DNA of 64,000 nt from Gloeophyllum trabeum ATCC 11539. Its lineage: Eukaryota; Basidiomycota; Agaricomycetes; Gloeophyllales; Gloeophyllaceae. Of the stretch, positions 49,086-61,924 are shown one piece after another. Location: positions 131,462 to 195,461 of the forward strand of contig NW_006920429.1 of NCBI RefSeq assembly GCF_000344685.1. Reading direction: 5' to 3'. The notes below the pieces were generated by a model, which saw nothing but the letters and a program-made list of their open reading frames with translations, searched no databases and was not told the DNA's origin. The number at the start of each line of letters is the position of its first letter. Within the stretch, counting starts at the first letter, position 1. The position numbers and the translations under genes were made by a program.

Positions 49086-49960
49086 GTGGTGGAGAGACGA
49101 AGAAAGAAGATAGAGATGGTGTAGAAAGGAGGGATAGCAATGTAAATAGGACGGTGTCAGCGTCAGCAACAGTTTTAGTGCGACTTACAAGGGTTTGATA
49201 TTTTGAGTCGTTCGATGATGAACATAGCATTCTTCGCTCGGCCGTCGCGTAGCGTTGGAAAGACCCCAGACATCCCGGCTGATCGATGCTTGGTTTACCA
49301 CGGAGTTCAATATATCTATATATAGGTCTCTACCTGCCATGTACGGTAATAGCAGCTCGTGGGGCAGTTATGTGCAATGCAGCACAGGTAGGGCTTCATT
49401 GCGAAATAGGGATTATCTCGTATGTTACCAAGAACCGGTGAAACATACGAACCGGTAAAACATACGCGCATTGTCAAGGGCGCTAACTCGAGGGGACTAA
49501 TCCGTGAGGGAGGCAAGGATCTGGGTGCCACACAGCATGACCTCTGGCGGTGATCCGATTTTCCAAGGACAGACGGCCTGTTTCAACGCCCTCAGCGAGA
49601 ATTGCCCTTGTCCTCCCATTTTCAAGATCTAAGTAATTTATTGATTTAGCTGAAGGGAGAAGCAGCCGTACTCGCTTACCCTGAGGTGAATGGGTTCTTA
49701 TCCCGTAGCACGCGACATGAAATCAGTTATCACTCCCCCTGGGACTACCATTGAGTAACTATGTCGCTGATACATATGGATATAGAACAAGGTCAAATTG
49801 TACGCTGTCAGGATTTGGCGTAGATCCGAGATATTCGATTATTTCGTCCAAGTCGCCACCCTGCGAAAGTCCTCTCCTCGGCATCTTCCTTGCTTTCAAC
49901 TATCACTTCCTTTGTCCCCATCCACTGCAATCTGCCCAGTTAACTTCTCCAGCAATCGCT
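49086..49960. repeat. End of interrupted family gene and cassette spacer S1, copy 3
   Basis: The first bases (GTGGTGGAGAGACGAAG) continue the interrupted exon 8 as in the other copies. The rest matches 27529-28629 and more weakly 10892-11937. It is the upstream region of gene E. The minus-strand MSGV start is at 49273. Confidence 0.6.
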
Positions 49961-52548
49961 ATGTTGGCTTTACGCCGACCATGTAGTTATGATTCTCTGC
50001 CGTACCCCACCATGCTACACGGTGACAACTGTGTCGACGGTGCTTGGACTTACTCTCGAGATATGGGATATAATACGATGGAAGCTGTAAGTGGACCGTG
50101 ATCCTCTTGATATCCTGCCCTCTTACGTTCATTCATCTCTCAGCCACTACTAACCCATATCCATGCCACCCGCAACCAACAGGAGCCCGTAAATAGCACG
50201 TGTGGCTCGAGCACCCATCAGGACGCGGTACGAATTTATATATTACAGACATGCTACCCTGCGCGCCAGTATCTACGCAAAACGACTGACTCGATATCTC
50301 AGTACACCACGCACCCCGAGGCATCCGGCACGCCTACTTTTGTCGGGTCTTCAACCGGTGCCACATCCCACTACGACTTGGAAGGCCAAGACTGGGATGC
50401 CCTCGCCTGCCGCCAAGAGTGGCCGAGACTTCAGGGTGCAGAGATATCTGAGGACTCTACGTTGGCCGACGCATTAGTAGAACGGGTTGTGGGGAAGGTA
50501 CGAGGGTTTACTCACCTGGTGGCAAGGGATGTGTACCCAATGCTTGGACAGACTGATGAGCAACAACAACCTATCTACATATACGTTGAGCGCTTGCCTA
50601 CCGCTGTCGCCTCCAGTGGTGTGACGGCTGCACCCTACTCGACGTTGACCGGTGCGCTTGGTGAGTGGGAAGAAGCGAAGGTATGAGTACACACCTATTC
50701 TGGTACAATGTATCAATATTGAAGCTCGGATAGATATCTGAGGAGCCATGCCTATCCACTGCCACATCTACCGGCCCCACACTGCCGACCTCCCCTGCGT
50801 CTGGTGACCGCACCACCTCACTCCCATCGACACATCAAACATCGATGTATGATCTGCCAATATCATCCACCTGTCATGGAGCATCGGAAGCGGTCCAGGT
50901 GTATGCCACCCCCGAGTCGACGTACGCCAGCTACTGCGACCTGACTGGGTCACCATTATCGTCAACAGCTCAGCCAATGGAATATTGTCAGCCACAGGAC
51001 GGGATCCGCACCGGGGCACTAGAGTCAATTGAGGCGTATGATACTCCCATATCAATGGTGACGCCTGGCGAAGACGGCGGGAGTACATCGCCAATGTTCT
51101 CTGCTTCACAAATCACGCCTATGGAAGGGTGGGGAGAGGTACAAACCGGAGAGTCGCTAGCATTTCCATACGTGGAGATCGATAATCAGGTACGAGCTCT
51201 CACTCGCAGTCTACCTTCAGATCTGAGCCTCACGTCGTCCTAGTTCCACGGGAACCTGGGAAGCTTCGTACACAGCGAAGACACAGCTGTCGCGTACCCA
51301 TACAACATCGATTTGCAGGATACGCAAAACGTCGACCACGTCGTGTTCACAGATGCGGGCCTCGGAGGCACATGGAATAATGGAGAGGATCAGGTGCGAG
51401 CGCACCTACACAAGTTTCTAACCTTGCGTGTTCATTCTGTGTCTTCTAGATCTACATACCGGAGGCACGACAAGCCCCGGAGGATTTGTCGTATATCCCT
51501 ATCAGAAAGTGGCCACCACATCTCACTACCTCGCTTCGACAGCCTTTATACGAGGCGGAGGAGGTACGAGCTGACTTACGTGCGTTGTCCCCGAGGTACT
51601 GACTAGCGTTCCGTCAGTTGTATGCGGCGGTAACGGATCCAAACCAAGTATGGCCGGCACAGGGGATAGGGTCTTCTCGTCATACACATGCGGCCTATAG
51701 TCAACTCCCGGAGTTCCAGCCATTGACACCTGAAATGAGTCAATCGACGGCTCCCGGGAGCTCATCTAATGAACTCACCGAATTTTCGGAACAACAAGCC
51801 AAAGAGCCACGGGAGAGCGTCTCAGCTTTCCCGCAATCAGTTGCTGCACCATCGTCATGGGGTAAATCCACTTCCCGTGGCCGACAGGGCATCTTTCGCT
51901 TTTATCGTCCGCCGCAGTCGACGGCAGAGAGGCCAGAGTCGCTTGTGCCGGTCCGAGCCCCAACACCGAAACAACGGAAACGACCGCGAAAGATTGAAGG
52001 AATCATCTCGATTGGTGTCAGAGACAAGTCCATTCGACACCGTTGTGTATTTAAAGGCGTGTCCGTCGATGTGCTCGATGGAGACAGCATGGAGGGGTGG
52101 GGACGTCGAAACGACATAATGTTGCAAAGATACGAAGGCGAATACCAGCCTTGTGTCCTCGAATTCAAAGTACGTCTCGTCCTCTCGCGATAGCAGAAAT
52201 AGTTGCTTACCGATCGTTAGTACCGACAACACGGACAGGCCATACGCGTCAATCTAAACGAAACCAACGATACGATCAGAGTCCGGGACTTGGCGCGGAT
52301 GATTGCTCGACATTTTGGGCGTTGGTGTAGGGAAAGCGATGTGAGCTATATCGTATATTTCTGGACCGGTCGGCTTGCTCACCTGGTGATAGGCCCAGAG
52401 ACGAACTGTATGCCAGCAACTAGGGCATCCATCCGACCAGTCTGGAGTGTGCGAGTGCGACCGTGAACCGACGCCGATGGAGAACATTATCTTGACGAGC
52501 ATAGAGCAAAGGGGGAACCACTTTACGGGAGTATTCGTGGACCGGTGA
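49961..52548 (+). CDS. Family gene E: intact ten-exon member, B/A chimera
   Basis: Exons 49961-50086, 50144-50227, 50303-50497, 50552-50680, 50734-51189, 51244-51393, 51450-51563, 51618-52169, 52221-52340 and 52393-52548 all join in phase 0 (693 residues). The protein has the same layout as gene B: MLALRRPCSYDSLPY start, STL-x2-AL motifs in exons 3 and 4, YATPEST in exon 5, IISIGVRDKSIRHRC in exon 8, IRVRDLARMIARHFGRW in exon 9, and a last exon with VCQQLGHPSDQSGVCECD and NIILTSIEQRGNHFTG. Exons 1-6 are nearly identical to gene B. From intron 6 onward the gene is nearly identical to gene A, without A's frameshift and early stop. The predicted protein is soluble, mostly disordered and of unknown role. 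Confidence 0.75.
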
Positions 52549-53215
52549 GGAGAGAAGGATGTTTCATCGTCGACGGGGAGATCGGCTGTTGAGAGAGGCA
52601 TCGGGGGTGGCGAGAGGTCAATGGATACGGCGCGGACTCTGAGCATAATAGTATTCGTATCCGCCACAACTTTAGGGTGGCTTACGACCGTCCAATTTGA
52701 GGGTTCTGACTGCAATGGAAACATCGTTATGTGACTTCGCCGTCGTGTTCGATACCCATGAGAGCATCAGCCTGTCATATACAATAGAGGTACAAACCTC
52801 ACAATTCATGCATCCAAAGATCTCGAATCGCGCTTCTGTTGCAATGAGTAATTATAAGATGAGACCGGAGACAACTGGTGTCGGCAAGCGCCTGAGCCAT
52901 CTGAGGGATGACAGGAGGCAGGACCGCTGGGGGTAGGATCGGTTTTTATGACTCTGTTCCCCATCTGATAAGGCACGCCGCACGGTGCATCCGGAGAGAA
53001 AGACCGTTCGGTCGGCGATATTCTGACCGTTGAGAACGAATTCAAAAGATGAAGGTAAAGACCCCTGACATCCCGGCTAATCGATGTCTCGGTTTACCGC
53101 GGAAAAGATATGGGCCTACTGTAAGCTTATATAGCCCTCAACCATGCACGGTCGACCGGCATAATACAAGTACTAGTCATAGATGCGCCACCCATATAAC
53201 TCGCAAGAGCTGGTC
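52549..53215. repeat. Cassette spacer S2, copy 3
   Basis: Nearly identical to 14456-15069 apart from small indels. Minus-strand words VPYQMGNRVIK and TVVSHPKVVADTN recur. No gene is called. Confidence 0.6.
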
Positions 53216-54200
53216 ATCGCCCTCATCAAAGGTCTCCCGCTCGACCGTTCTCACAAGACCCACAAACATGGATCGACCAATGTAGAGCCACGTGAACGCC
53301 ACAATGAGCATGACAACACCGATGGCGAGGACAGGCTTAGTTAATGTTTATTGAGTCCACGGGATATGAGGTAGGCAGGATGATGAGGACAAAATTGAAT
53401 GCTCAGAACTTAGAGAAGGGGACTGGTGGAATGGCCAGGACTTGACGAGAGGGCCGGATGAAAGGGCACTGGGAACGTTAGTATGCTACGAGCCCGGCCA
53501 CGGGAGAACGGCCCTCGTCGGTAAAACCTGAGAGGTTACGTCGTCGTTCTGCCACGTTGCTGAAAGTGGTACAGACTCACGACTCGGGCCCGAAGCGGCG
53601 AACCACTATCGGTTGGACATAGCTTGAGTTGACTGCTACAGACACAGACGATGAGATATCGTCGAACTACGAGGAGGTCAGTATCGCGATGCAGACCTGG
53701 TCAGCGCCTGATTCTCATCCAAAGCCCTAAGCCACTCGCACATAAGCATTTCATTATCCTCCGCAAGCGCATAGCACAAGCGCGAGCTCGCCATGAACGC
53801 TGTCGCCGCCGTCATAAACTGCGCCGCACAGATCTACACCAGGCACATCAATGTCAGCCTCTTCCCTACTGTGTCATATGGGGATCAGGTATGACGTGCG
53901 CTGGACGGAGGCAAGGGACTGCGCGGAGGAGAGAAGCGCAAGCATAAGGCGAGGCCGATGCGCCTGGAGGCCGCGATGTTCCTTTCTCGCCACACGTAAG
54001 GTGACGAGAGACCAGCAATGGCAGGCGATTCGCGAGTAACCGTGACACAGGAATGAAATCCGCCATCACTCTCTCATTCCGTGTGCGGACTATGTGTTGA
54101 CCCATGTAAGTAGTTCCGGACGCATCCAGGACGCGGAAATATACTTGTCCATACCTCATTTTGTGCCCAGCCTCGCCCCTCTCGCGCACCAGCTCCCCGA
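53216..54200 (-). pseudogene. Permease relic 4
   Basis: 53216-53420 is nearly identical to the C-terminal end of relic 2 (15075-15290). 53700-53830 repeats the ALDENQAP/ARDNAMP-type region. 53880-53960 matches relic 1 near 9525-9605. The frame is broken, and the 373-bp TIR element of relic 2 is absent here. Confidence 0.65.
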
Positions 54201-56113
54201 AGTCGACGTTCAAAAGGTCAGTTCAGAGCGGAGATCGCGATCCCCGCGATGACCTCAGGGAAACACGGCCGCCCGAGATATCCGGGTCGCCGCCCCGCAC
54301 CCTCGCCTCGAGATTCAAAGCATCAGAAAATACGCGTTAGCCGACCCGCGAGGCGCATCAGATTGACTCGCGCACTGATATTGATACCCTTCAGCAACGT
54401 GTTAGCGCAACAATTAGCGCGGACGTTGTGGGTCCTCGATTATCCTTTAAGCGAGAGGGTGCGTACGATTAACCTTGCCTCGTGTTACTGAGACATTCGT
54501 GATATGGTCTGCTAGTATCGTCCATATGACCGCTGCGATCGAACATCGACGCTAGAGCCGCTAGACGCAGCCCTGAGATGCAAAACCAGAAACAAGTATG
54601 CTATGCATGCATGTCGATCGGTGGAGCTTTTCTGTATGTTTCGAGTTTCCAACTTTACCTGACGATGCTGGCGTTTCAAGGACATGACGCCATGGAACAC
54701 CGGGAAAAGCAGGAGTAGGGCTTGACGTGGAGGCCGCAATGAACGTCCAGGCCGCGGAGATGAAGGTAGCGAATTTTCGGTCATCTGCTGCCGGCGGAGT
54801 GCTCGGTGAGGGGCCGTACTGGAACAAGGGCGGACAGATGAGTTGTGCGGCTGCTGAGATGAATATCTGGCCCATTGTGGTCGGATGCAAGAGAACGTCG
54901 CCTTCGAAAGAGTCAGGTGATTTCTAACCCATGCCCAGTCTCTGCCGTGTCACAGATCAGCGAAAACCGAATACGTATTTGCTCTGAAACGCTCGATAGG
55001 CCTCGGCCTTCGTACTAGCAACCATTTAACTTCCCCGCTGCGCTATACGTTCCATGTCATCGATCCCTATCTCATCTCCGAGGTCTGAAGGATTTGACGA
55101 GTCTCGGAAGGGTTTTCCAATAACGAGGCGGTGGAGAACAGCCATGCAGGCGCTGCGATCTAAGTCAGAACGGACAACCTCCAGGCTTGGAAGACAACGC
55201 GAAACGCTCAGTGCAGGGGGAAGTTTCGCGGTCACCCGTACCGAGGCCGAGGTCCTTCCTTCGTTTCAGAGCAAAATCATCTATAGCAAAAGGCATTCTG
55301 GCGTTTATCGATACGCGAGGAGGCAAGCAGTCGGAGAGTCGCCCAGCCAGAACAAGGCAGCATAGATGAGTCATGTTGTGCGCAACAGTATATTTCGGGA
55401 TGTTCGTATATGACGCACTGCGTTAGAGGCTAAGTAAGGCCGTTGCGGGGATGCATGGTAATTTTCGACAAGCTTTGAAGCACCGGAGATGAAGCGACGA
55501 TAGACGGCGCGGAACAGCAGCATTGGAGTGTCTCGATCACCCGCACCGAGGCCGAGGTCCTTCGTGCGTTTCAGAGCAACTGAACTTACAGTACAAAGTA
55601 CTCTGGCGTTTATCGATAACGCGGGCAGGCGAGGAGGAGTGGAAAGTCGACTGAGGCTACTCATCCAAGAACAAGAGCGCCTGGATGAGCCCGGGTGTAC
55701 GGAGCGTTATATGTCAGGATGTTCACACATGACGCACCGGAGTCAGATGAGAATCAAACTTATGCTGGAGAGAGTTCACTCCCAAGAGAGCCATACTCGG
55801 GTTATAGACAGCTGTTCGGATGTCCCCATCATGGTGCATCTCGACAGTAGTGTTCCCTTCCCGGATGAATAAAATTGCGACTGTAAGTGAGAGTTGAATA
55901 ATTATCGTCCGAGAAGTTAAGGCGCCGCCGTTGCCGCAAGTGAAACAAGAAGGGCTATATTCGACGGCCATGAAGAACAGCGACAGCGTTATCGTTTCAC
56001 CGTCCATAACATGGCTTGCAAGACTTGGAGGACTCGCTCATTATATGACCGCAAAGTGATAGCGACATGAAAAGACGAGATTACGTCAGCGATGCTATCG
56101 AGCAATTCAGGCC
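54201..56113. repeat. Repeat block shared with 16.2-18.0 kb
   Basis: 54220-54950 is homologous to 16230-16990. Tandem units of about 320 bp lie at 55230-55400 and 55530-55730, as in 17.0-17.9 kb. The unit at 54940-55020 is the reverse complement of the unit at 17030-17130. 55723-55990 continues the similarity near 17880-18000. No intact gene. Confidence 0.6.
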
Positions 56114-56144
56114 GTCACGACGGCAGTTATACTATAGGCGTGGA
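56114..56144. repeat. Left imperfect terminal inverted repeat of the exonuclease-DDE locus
   Basis: 31 bp starting GTCACGACGGC and ending TATAGGCGTGGA. It pairs with 61925-61955 read on the other strand at 24 of 31 positions with no gap. GCCGTCACGAC (56111-56121) also recurs in direct orientation at 61945-61955, so the exact terminus and any target duplication are ambiguous. Confidence 0.55.
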
Positions 56145-56298
56145 CACATACATCTATAACTGAGTTTGAAATATAGTGCGGAATCTGAATATTTCGGCCT
56201 TCCCCGGCCTTGTCTCGCTCGCGTAAGTCCGTCTTCCCCAGTCGCTGGCAGTCAGCGTGGCAGTCTACCTGTCGAGCCTGTGGTACAGTCTTACCACA

Positions 56299-59200
56299 AT
56301 GGAGCCGACAGATCCTGTAGAGTCAGCACCACCCGCACCTCGTAAGCGTGGACGCCCCAAGGGATCCAAGAATGGGCCCAATGCGAAGAACGTTGGGCGT
56401 CCTCGGAAGGACGGACAGCCTCCGACAAGGCGTCTACCTGGTAAGTCTGCATATGGATGCTATCTAAACTTCAGGTTACTGAAGTATACTTCTATTCCCA
56501 GCACAAGCTACCCAAGGAGCAGGTCAGAGCAGCCAAAAACAGACCGAACAGCGCGTTCCGGGTAAGCTTTGATTTCCATCATTCCATTCTTCAGACTTAC
56601 TCACGCCATCTTCCCGTGTACTACACAGACCATAACGCCCACCTGCCATCGGAGACCCGGTCCACCGCACCTCCAGCACCTCCGTCCGAAGAGTCCGCAC
56701 CAGATGTGGTGCCCATCCCGGCGACAGAATCAGCAAGTGCGGCTCGAACACCCGGCGCGTCAGTGGAGGGAACCTTGGCCCAGGCAGAATTGCCTGGTCT
56801 GCAGCCCGGCGGGACCCCACTGGATGTGCACTCGAGTGCACAGTCCGGCACGCGGTTGGACATACCGCCGGATACGGCCAATGCGAGTGCGGCTACGAGC
56901 TCAAGCGGAGTCGCAACAGATCACACGATCTCGGACGATGTGAGGGCTTTAAGCCTACTCCCCGCCACAACCTTGAGTGCAACGGGGTTACACAGAGACT
57001 TACAAGAAATCGATGCAGTTGGTGATGGTATGTTATGCTGCATTATCACACGTTTCTACGAGGCTAATGATATACTAGATACTGGTGGTGATGGCCAGTT
57101 TGCTCTCGAATCTCGACAGTCATTGCGTACGGGACTGCTGCTCTCAATTAACTTATATTGATGTTGTCTTCGCAGCATTGCGACTAGATGTGTCAGATTC
57201 TGTGCAAGACATAGCGGAGGAGGCGAGTTGGGGTATCGAGAGTAGCCCCGACTCTGGGGCTTTCAGTTGGGAGGAATGGTCAGGTACGTAAATCTGTGCT
57301 CTCTTCGGTTGCACATACTAAAGCTATTCACAGAGGAGGTTGATGGGGATTTGGAGGATGATGAAGATCTCGAGCATATTTTAGGTCCCACCAATGATGA
57401 CGGTAGCATAGATGAGGATGAATTCATCCCTGTGCCCGATGACGACGAGAGCGACAGTGTGCGATTCGCAAACACGCCGCGAAACGGGTCACACGGTCGC
57501 GTACCCAGATCCTCCATCCCAACGTGGCTCTTGGAGGACTACGCGGACGTGCGGGAGAAGATACAGTCCGAGATGCGGCGCAATCCCACAAAGAGACCAA
57601 CATGCTATGACCGGGCGACCTTCACGGAGGGATCCCCATTTCCATTCTTTGCTGCCGACCGTAAGCATCAACCCATGCCGCAGGATTTCTACCGCCCAAG
57701 CTACTTTGTGTGGCTTCCGCACCTGCTTGTTTCTCGGATCCCATGCCCCGCATGCGCAGCCGCTGGCCGCAGACGGTACGGCGGCGACATTGTCTTCCTC
57801 CGCAGCCATGGCTTCCCGAGGTCTCCACGTCGTGTCGTGGATATAGACCAGTGTATTTATTTGATAGGTTTTCGATATCAATGCGGACATGAAGAGTGCA
57901 AGAGGACGTTCACAAGCTGGAGTCCCTCAATCATCAATGCACTCCCCCGTGCTCTCGCATGCCATTTTGACTTCCATCTGACGTATCGCGGGGGTCTTAC
58001 GGACCGTGTTGTTGCCTTGATGCGATCCTCATTCCAGCATGGCATGGGCCCGACACCATTCGCTGACATGATACGGACTCACCATCTGCGCCGATATGAG
58101 AAGCTGCATGAGCAATACCTCGAAATTGTTCTGGCGCGGCTTCAGACTCCATTCACGGCATATCTATCAAAATTTAAACCCTTTGGTCTTTTTGATGATC
58201 GTAGCGGTTATGCTGGATTCACGCCATCACCAAATTACTTTCGCCAGTTCTATGTGCAGTACATCAACTCACATGCGAAGGAGATGGACAAGTATACCGC
58301 CATGCTCTCGGGCAAGATCCTGGTCATTGACCATAGCCATCAGGTATGTTTGGCTTCCTTGATAGTTAAATCATCTTGAAATTTAAGAACCATATTCCAG
58401 GTTCCGAAACACCTGGGCAAGGTCAATGGAGTTCCCGTATTTACGGCGCTTCATACTTGCACAAATGAATTCAATGAGGTCCGAACTATGGTTATGACAC
58501 CTTCGAAGGCCCACAATGAATATATGCCTGCGCTCAGAGAGGCCACGCGGTCGCTCGAGATGTATGGGCATGAACCCGTCCAGCTTGTCTTTACCGACAA
58601 TGTGAGGAGCGATAAAGCTGCACTGGAGGCGATCATTCCATCCTTGCGGGAAGGAGTGACTCCTGTGGCGGATCTGTCCACACTTGCACCTCTGTCCGTT
58701 CCCCCTGACTGGGAGGTGATTCTCTTATCCTCTGTTTATCAGATCAATACACGGTTCAATGATATTATGGACGACATGGGCCCAAACTCGAAGCTTTATA
58801 CTGCTGTTGATATGGAATGGAGTGTTGACCGTAGCAGTGGCTTATCAGGTCGGGTAGCAGTAATATCGGTGGCATTTAATGGGATCATCTTGCTTATTTG
58901 GGTATGTTGTTCACCTCTACTCTATGCCTGAATGCTCATTATACAACTTCCAGTTGAGGTCTTGCCTGCGGAATGGCTGCTTATATCTGCCATCTGCTTT
59001 GTTGGCATTCCTCCGTTCTCCCTCGGTGCTCAAGATAGGGGTCAAAGTCACAGCTGACTTAAAGCGACTGTTCGAGAACTGTGGCTTCCAGGCCACTATC
59101 GATGCACCATTTCGGGGTGCTGTGAACCTAGGTGCTCTGGCAAAGATCCGTAATCCTTCGATCAAGGCAACCACTGGCCTTGTCGAGCTTGTCGCTGTGC

Positions 59201-61677
59201 TTCTACGGCAGCACCTACCAAAGGACGACACAATCCGAGTCAGTACGGACTGGGACAATGATGTAATGAGTGAAGCTCAGCAGCAGTATGCAGCTCTGGA
59301 TGTATATGCCAGCTGGGCTGTTTTCAAGGCTCTCGAGACACGAGATGACGGCGAGCCAGTTACTGCAAGCACACCTGGTGGTACACTTGTTACGCTGGTT
59401 GCCTCTGATCATCGCCCAGTTGCACAGGGACATATTGCCCTTGATCGACCAAAGAAGGTTGATGGTGTCAATGTTTCACCGAAGCGTGTGGTGGTTATAA
59501 TCACCTCCGTTCTTGTTCCAGGCCACCTTATCCCGAAGGAACTGCTGCCAGGCAATGAGGATAAACCACTTTATGACTTCCCGTCGCCTCCATTCACTTT
59601 GCTGTGCAAGGAACGGCACTTGCGGACTCGAGCGGCATCAGAGACGCAGCCGACACATTCAGTCACGACTTCAGCAACTGAAAATATTTCCGCTGCTCTA
59701 GTCGAAGATCACGCGTCCGAGGAGATAAACGACAACACCTCCGACGATCCTTATCAGCCTTTCCAGAGCCTTGTGCATGAAGATTGGGATATGTGCACTG
59801 AGGGCATGAACACATCTGAGCAAGTTGTCGAAACTTCTGCTAGTGATCCATCTGCTCAGACTCGTGCTGATGCTCTGGCTTCGGATGAACTAGGCGTCGC
59901 CTGGGAGACTCTCCGGGGACGCGTACTCGGGGACATATTCCATGTTATGCATGAGTTCAAAATCTCTGTTCACCACGGCCTGCGAAGACCGTTCTCTCGT
60001 GCACTTCGTGATGCTTTCTTCATCCCCGATCCTGAAGACAAGGCTATCATGGAGACTTTCCTAGAGGGGCGAAATACAACATGGGATAAGATGCTGTTAT
60101 TCCATTCACGATGGCTCTTCCAACGAGTGAAGCGAATCGTCCCGCCTGCCGAAATACTGTTGCCACGAGTTCGCAACGTGCTGCAGAAGTTTGGCCCACT
60201 GAAAGACTCAATCACGGGGCAGCCGTTATTTAACGATAGGGCATGGGACACCTCAGGAAATGTGTTGGAGAATATCCGCAGAGGCTATTACTCTGACCCG
60301 CCAGGAGTGCAGCTGTACTTCATCCGAGGGAGAGATAAGTACGGTCTCATGCGGTACAAGTGCTGCCGTGGAACAAATGCCATTGAAGGTGGTGTACATC
60401 AGAATATTATCCGATGGTTTGGATCATTTAATGCTGCACCTGAGTTCGCCCTCCAGCTGCTTCGGGACTATGTACTGTATCACAATTTGAAGGTACGGAT
60501 TTTTCATGTCCCTGGAGTAAATAATTCTGACATTTGTTGATTAAGGTCGGGACACTCAATCGTACGGGTGTGCCGTATGTAGGTTCGTTTGATATATGGG
60601 TAAAGAATCGGATATCAGCATTGCTTGATATCACATCAAGCCGGTTCGAATCTCTCCCACTCAATTTCGGTCCGGGCGGCTGGGTTAACGGAGACCTCTA
60701 TGCACCATCAACCGAGGTCTTTGGCATCCTGGCACTCCCCGATTACAAACGCCTTGAACTAGGGATGCTGCCATATCATCACCAGTTCGCCATCGAACAG
60801 AAGATCCGCCACCGGCAACTTGCATTCCGGCAGAATGCCCGGATCGCTATACTGCCCGTACACACTAGCAACGAGCGTGCCTTATTCAAGCTGCTGATTA
60901 CAGGTGTTCACGGCTGCTTCGGGGCTCAGAAGGAGCCGCAGTGGGATCTCCTTGCTGTTGAATGGGCAAAGCATGCCAATGGGACCACTATCTTCTACAA
61001 AGTAAGTTCATGGTACTATTCTACATGTTCGTGGCCTAACATCGCCACCCATAGCTCAAGGAGCATTTGAAGAGCTACTGGAAGACATGGGGAGAGAATG
61101 TCAATGAGAAGAAATCAATCCAAATCAATCAGGCCGCGTACCAAGAGATCTCAGCCCGTCTCGAAGCTGACAAGCCCAATGTTCCGCGACGACAGGCAGC
61201 ACACCCGGTGCCACTAAGGAAGCAAGTCAAGGACAGCAGTGACAGCGGGGGGCAAGGCGCTCACGGCATCAAAGACATCGCAGACGAATGGGACGTGGGG
61301 CGACTGTTGGGCGCGCACTCCATCAGACAGTCAGCGATACACTTCAATTACGGCGAAGGGGACTTACCTCCGCCGGCTCCTCGACCGCTCGATGCGCCGG
61401 GCAGCCCGACTCACCCGCGTAATGCTACAAAGCGTGTGCGCGCAGACAGTGCAAGTACCGCGGAACGGCAGCGCATGCTCGTGCGCAAGCGCAAGAAGCG
61501 AGCATGTGTCCGCTGCAACCAGACGAACTGCAAGGGTCGTTTCAAAGGGCGTGCGTGTGCTCCCGTCAGTCCAGTGCTTTATCTGTTCAAAAGTTGGTAG
61601 CTCACCTATTCGCGCAGGACACCGACGACGACGAAGATGGCAGAGGGCAAGCGGGTCCTTCAACGTCCCGGTTATAG
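56299..61677 (+). CDS. 1,610-residue AT-hook, DUF6729-like, DEDDy exonuclease protein; candidate transposase
   Basis: Eleven exons join in frame: 56299-56440, 56502-56561, 56629-57027, 57079-57126, 57176-57283, 57334-58343, 58401-58901, 58954-60492, 60546-61001, 61055-61564 and 61618-61677. Introns are 49-67 bp. The N-terminus has two AT-hook-like motifs (KRGRPKGSKN, VGRPRKDG). A cysteine-bearing region (PCPACAAAG, CGHEECKRTFTSWSP) and GLTDRVVALMRSSFQHG match the basidiomycete DUF6729 proteins as I know them. A DDE-like core is suggested by VIDHSH (D585), VFTDN (D655) and GTNAIEGG (E1234). Between the second D and the E lies a 3'-5' exonuclease of RNase D/WRN type: AVDMEW (D726, E728), TADLKRL (D791), YAALD (Y868, D872). 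The C-terminus has a basic CVRCNQTNCKGRFKG knot and an acidic tail. No stop or frameshift is seen. The exonuclease is well supported; the transposase reading is inference. Confidence 0.8.
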
Positions 61678-61924
61678 GCACAGAGCGCCGGGAAGTTGAT
61701 GGACGGAACCTGTGCCCGAACTTTATGTTACCGAGATCCTTGATATCTGAATGTATCTTAGCATATTATAATTAGAGCCATATTCGTACCTGGACGTCTG
61801 GGATGCAAGACCAGGCCTTCCTAGTCAATTCAGGACCAGGAAAGCCGTCTCGTCTTGCTTGCACCCGTACTCCTCCTCCTCCTGCGCGATTTAATTTCTT
61901 TAATTTCTTTAATTGTTCTAAATC
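61678..61924. other. 3' flank of the exonuclease-DDE gene
   Basis: Contains an AT-rich direct repeat (TTTAATTTC repeated near 61890-61915). No gene. Confidence 0.5.

Noticed and set aside
56299..61677. Several separate genes (exonuclease gene plus neighbours)
   Set aside because: All eleven exons join in phase across 49-67 bp introns, and the domain order matches what I know of DUF6729-like proteins.
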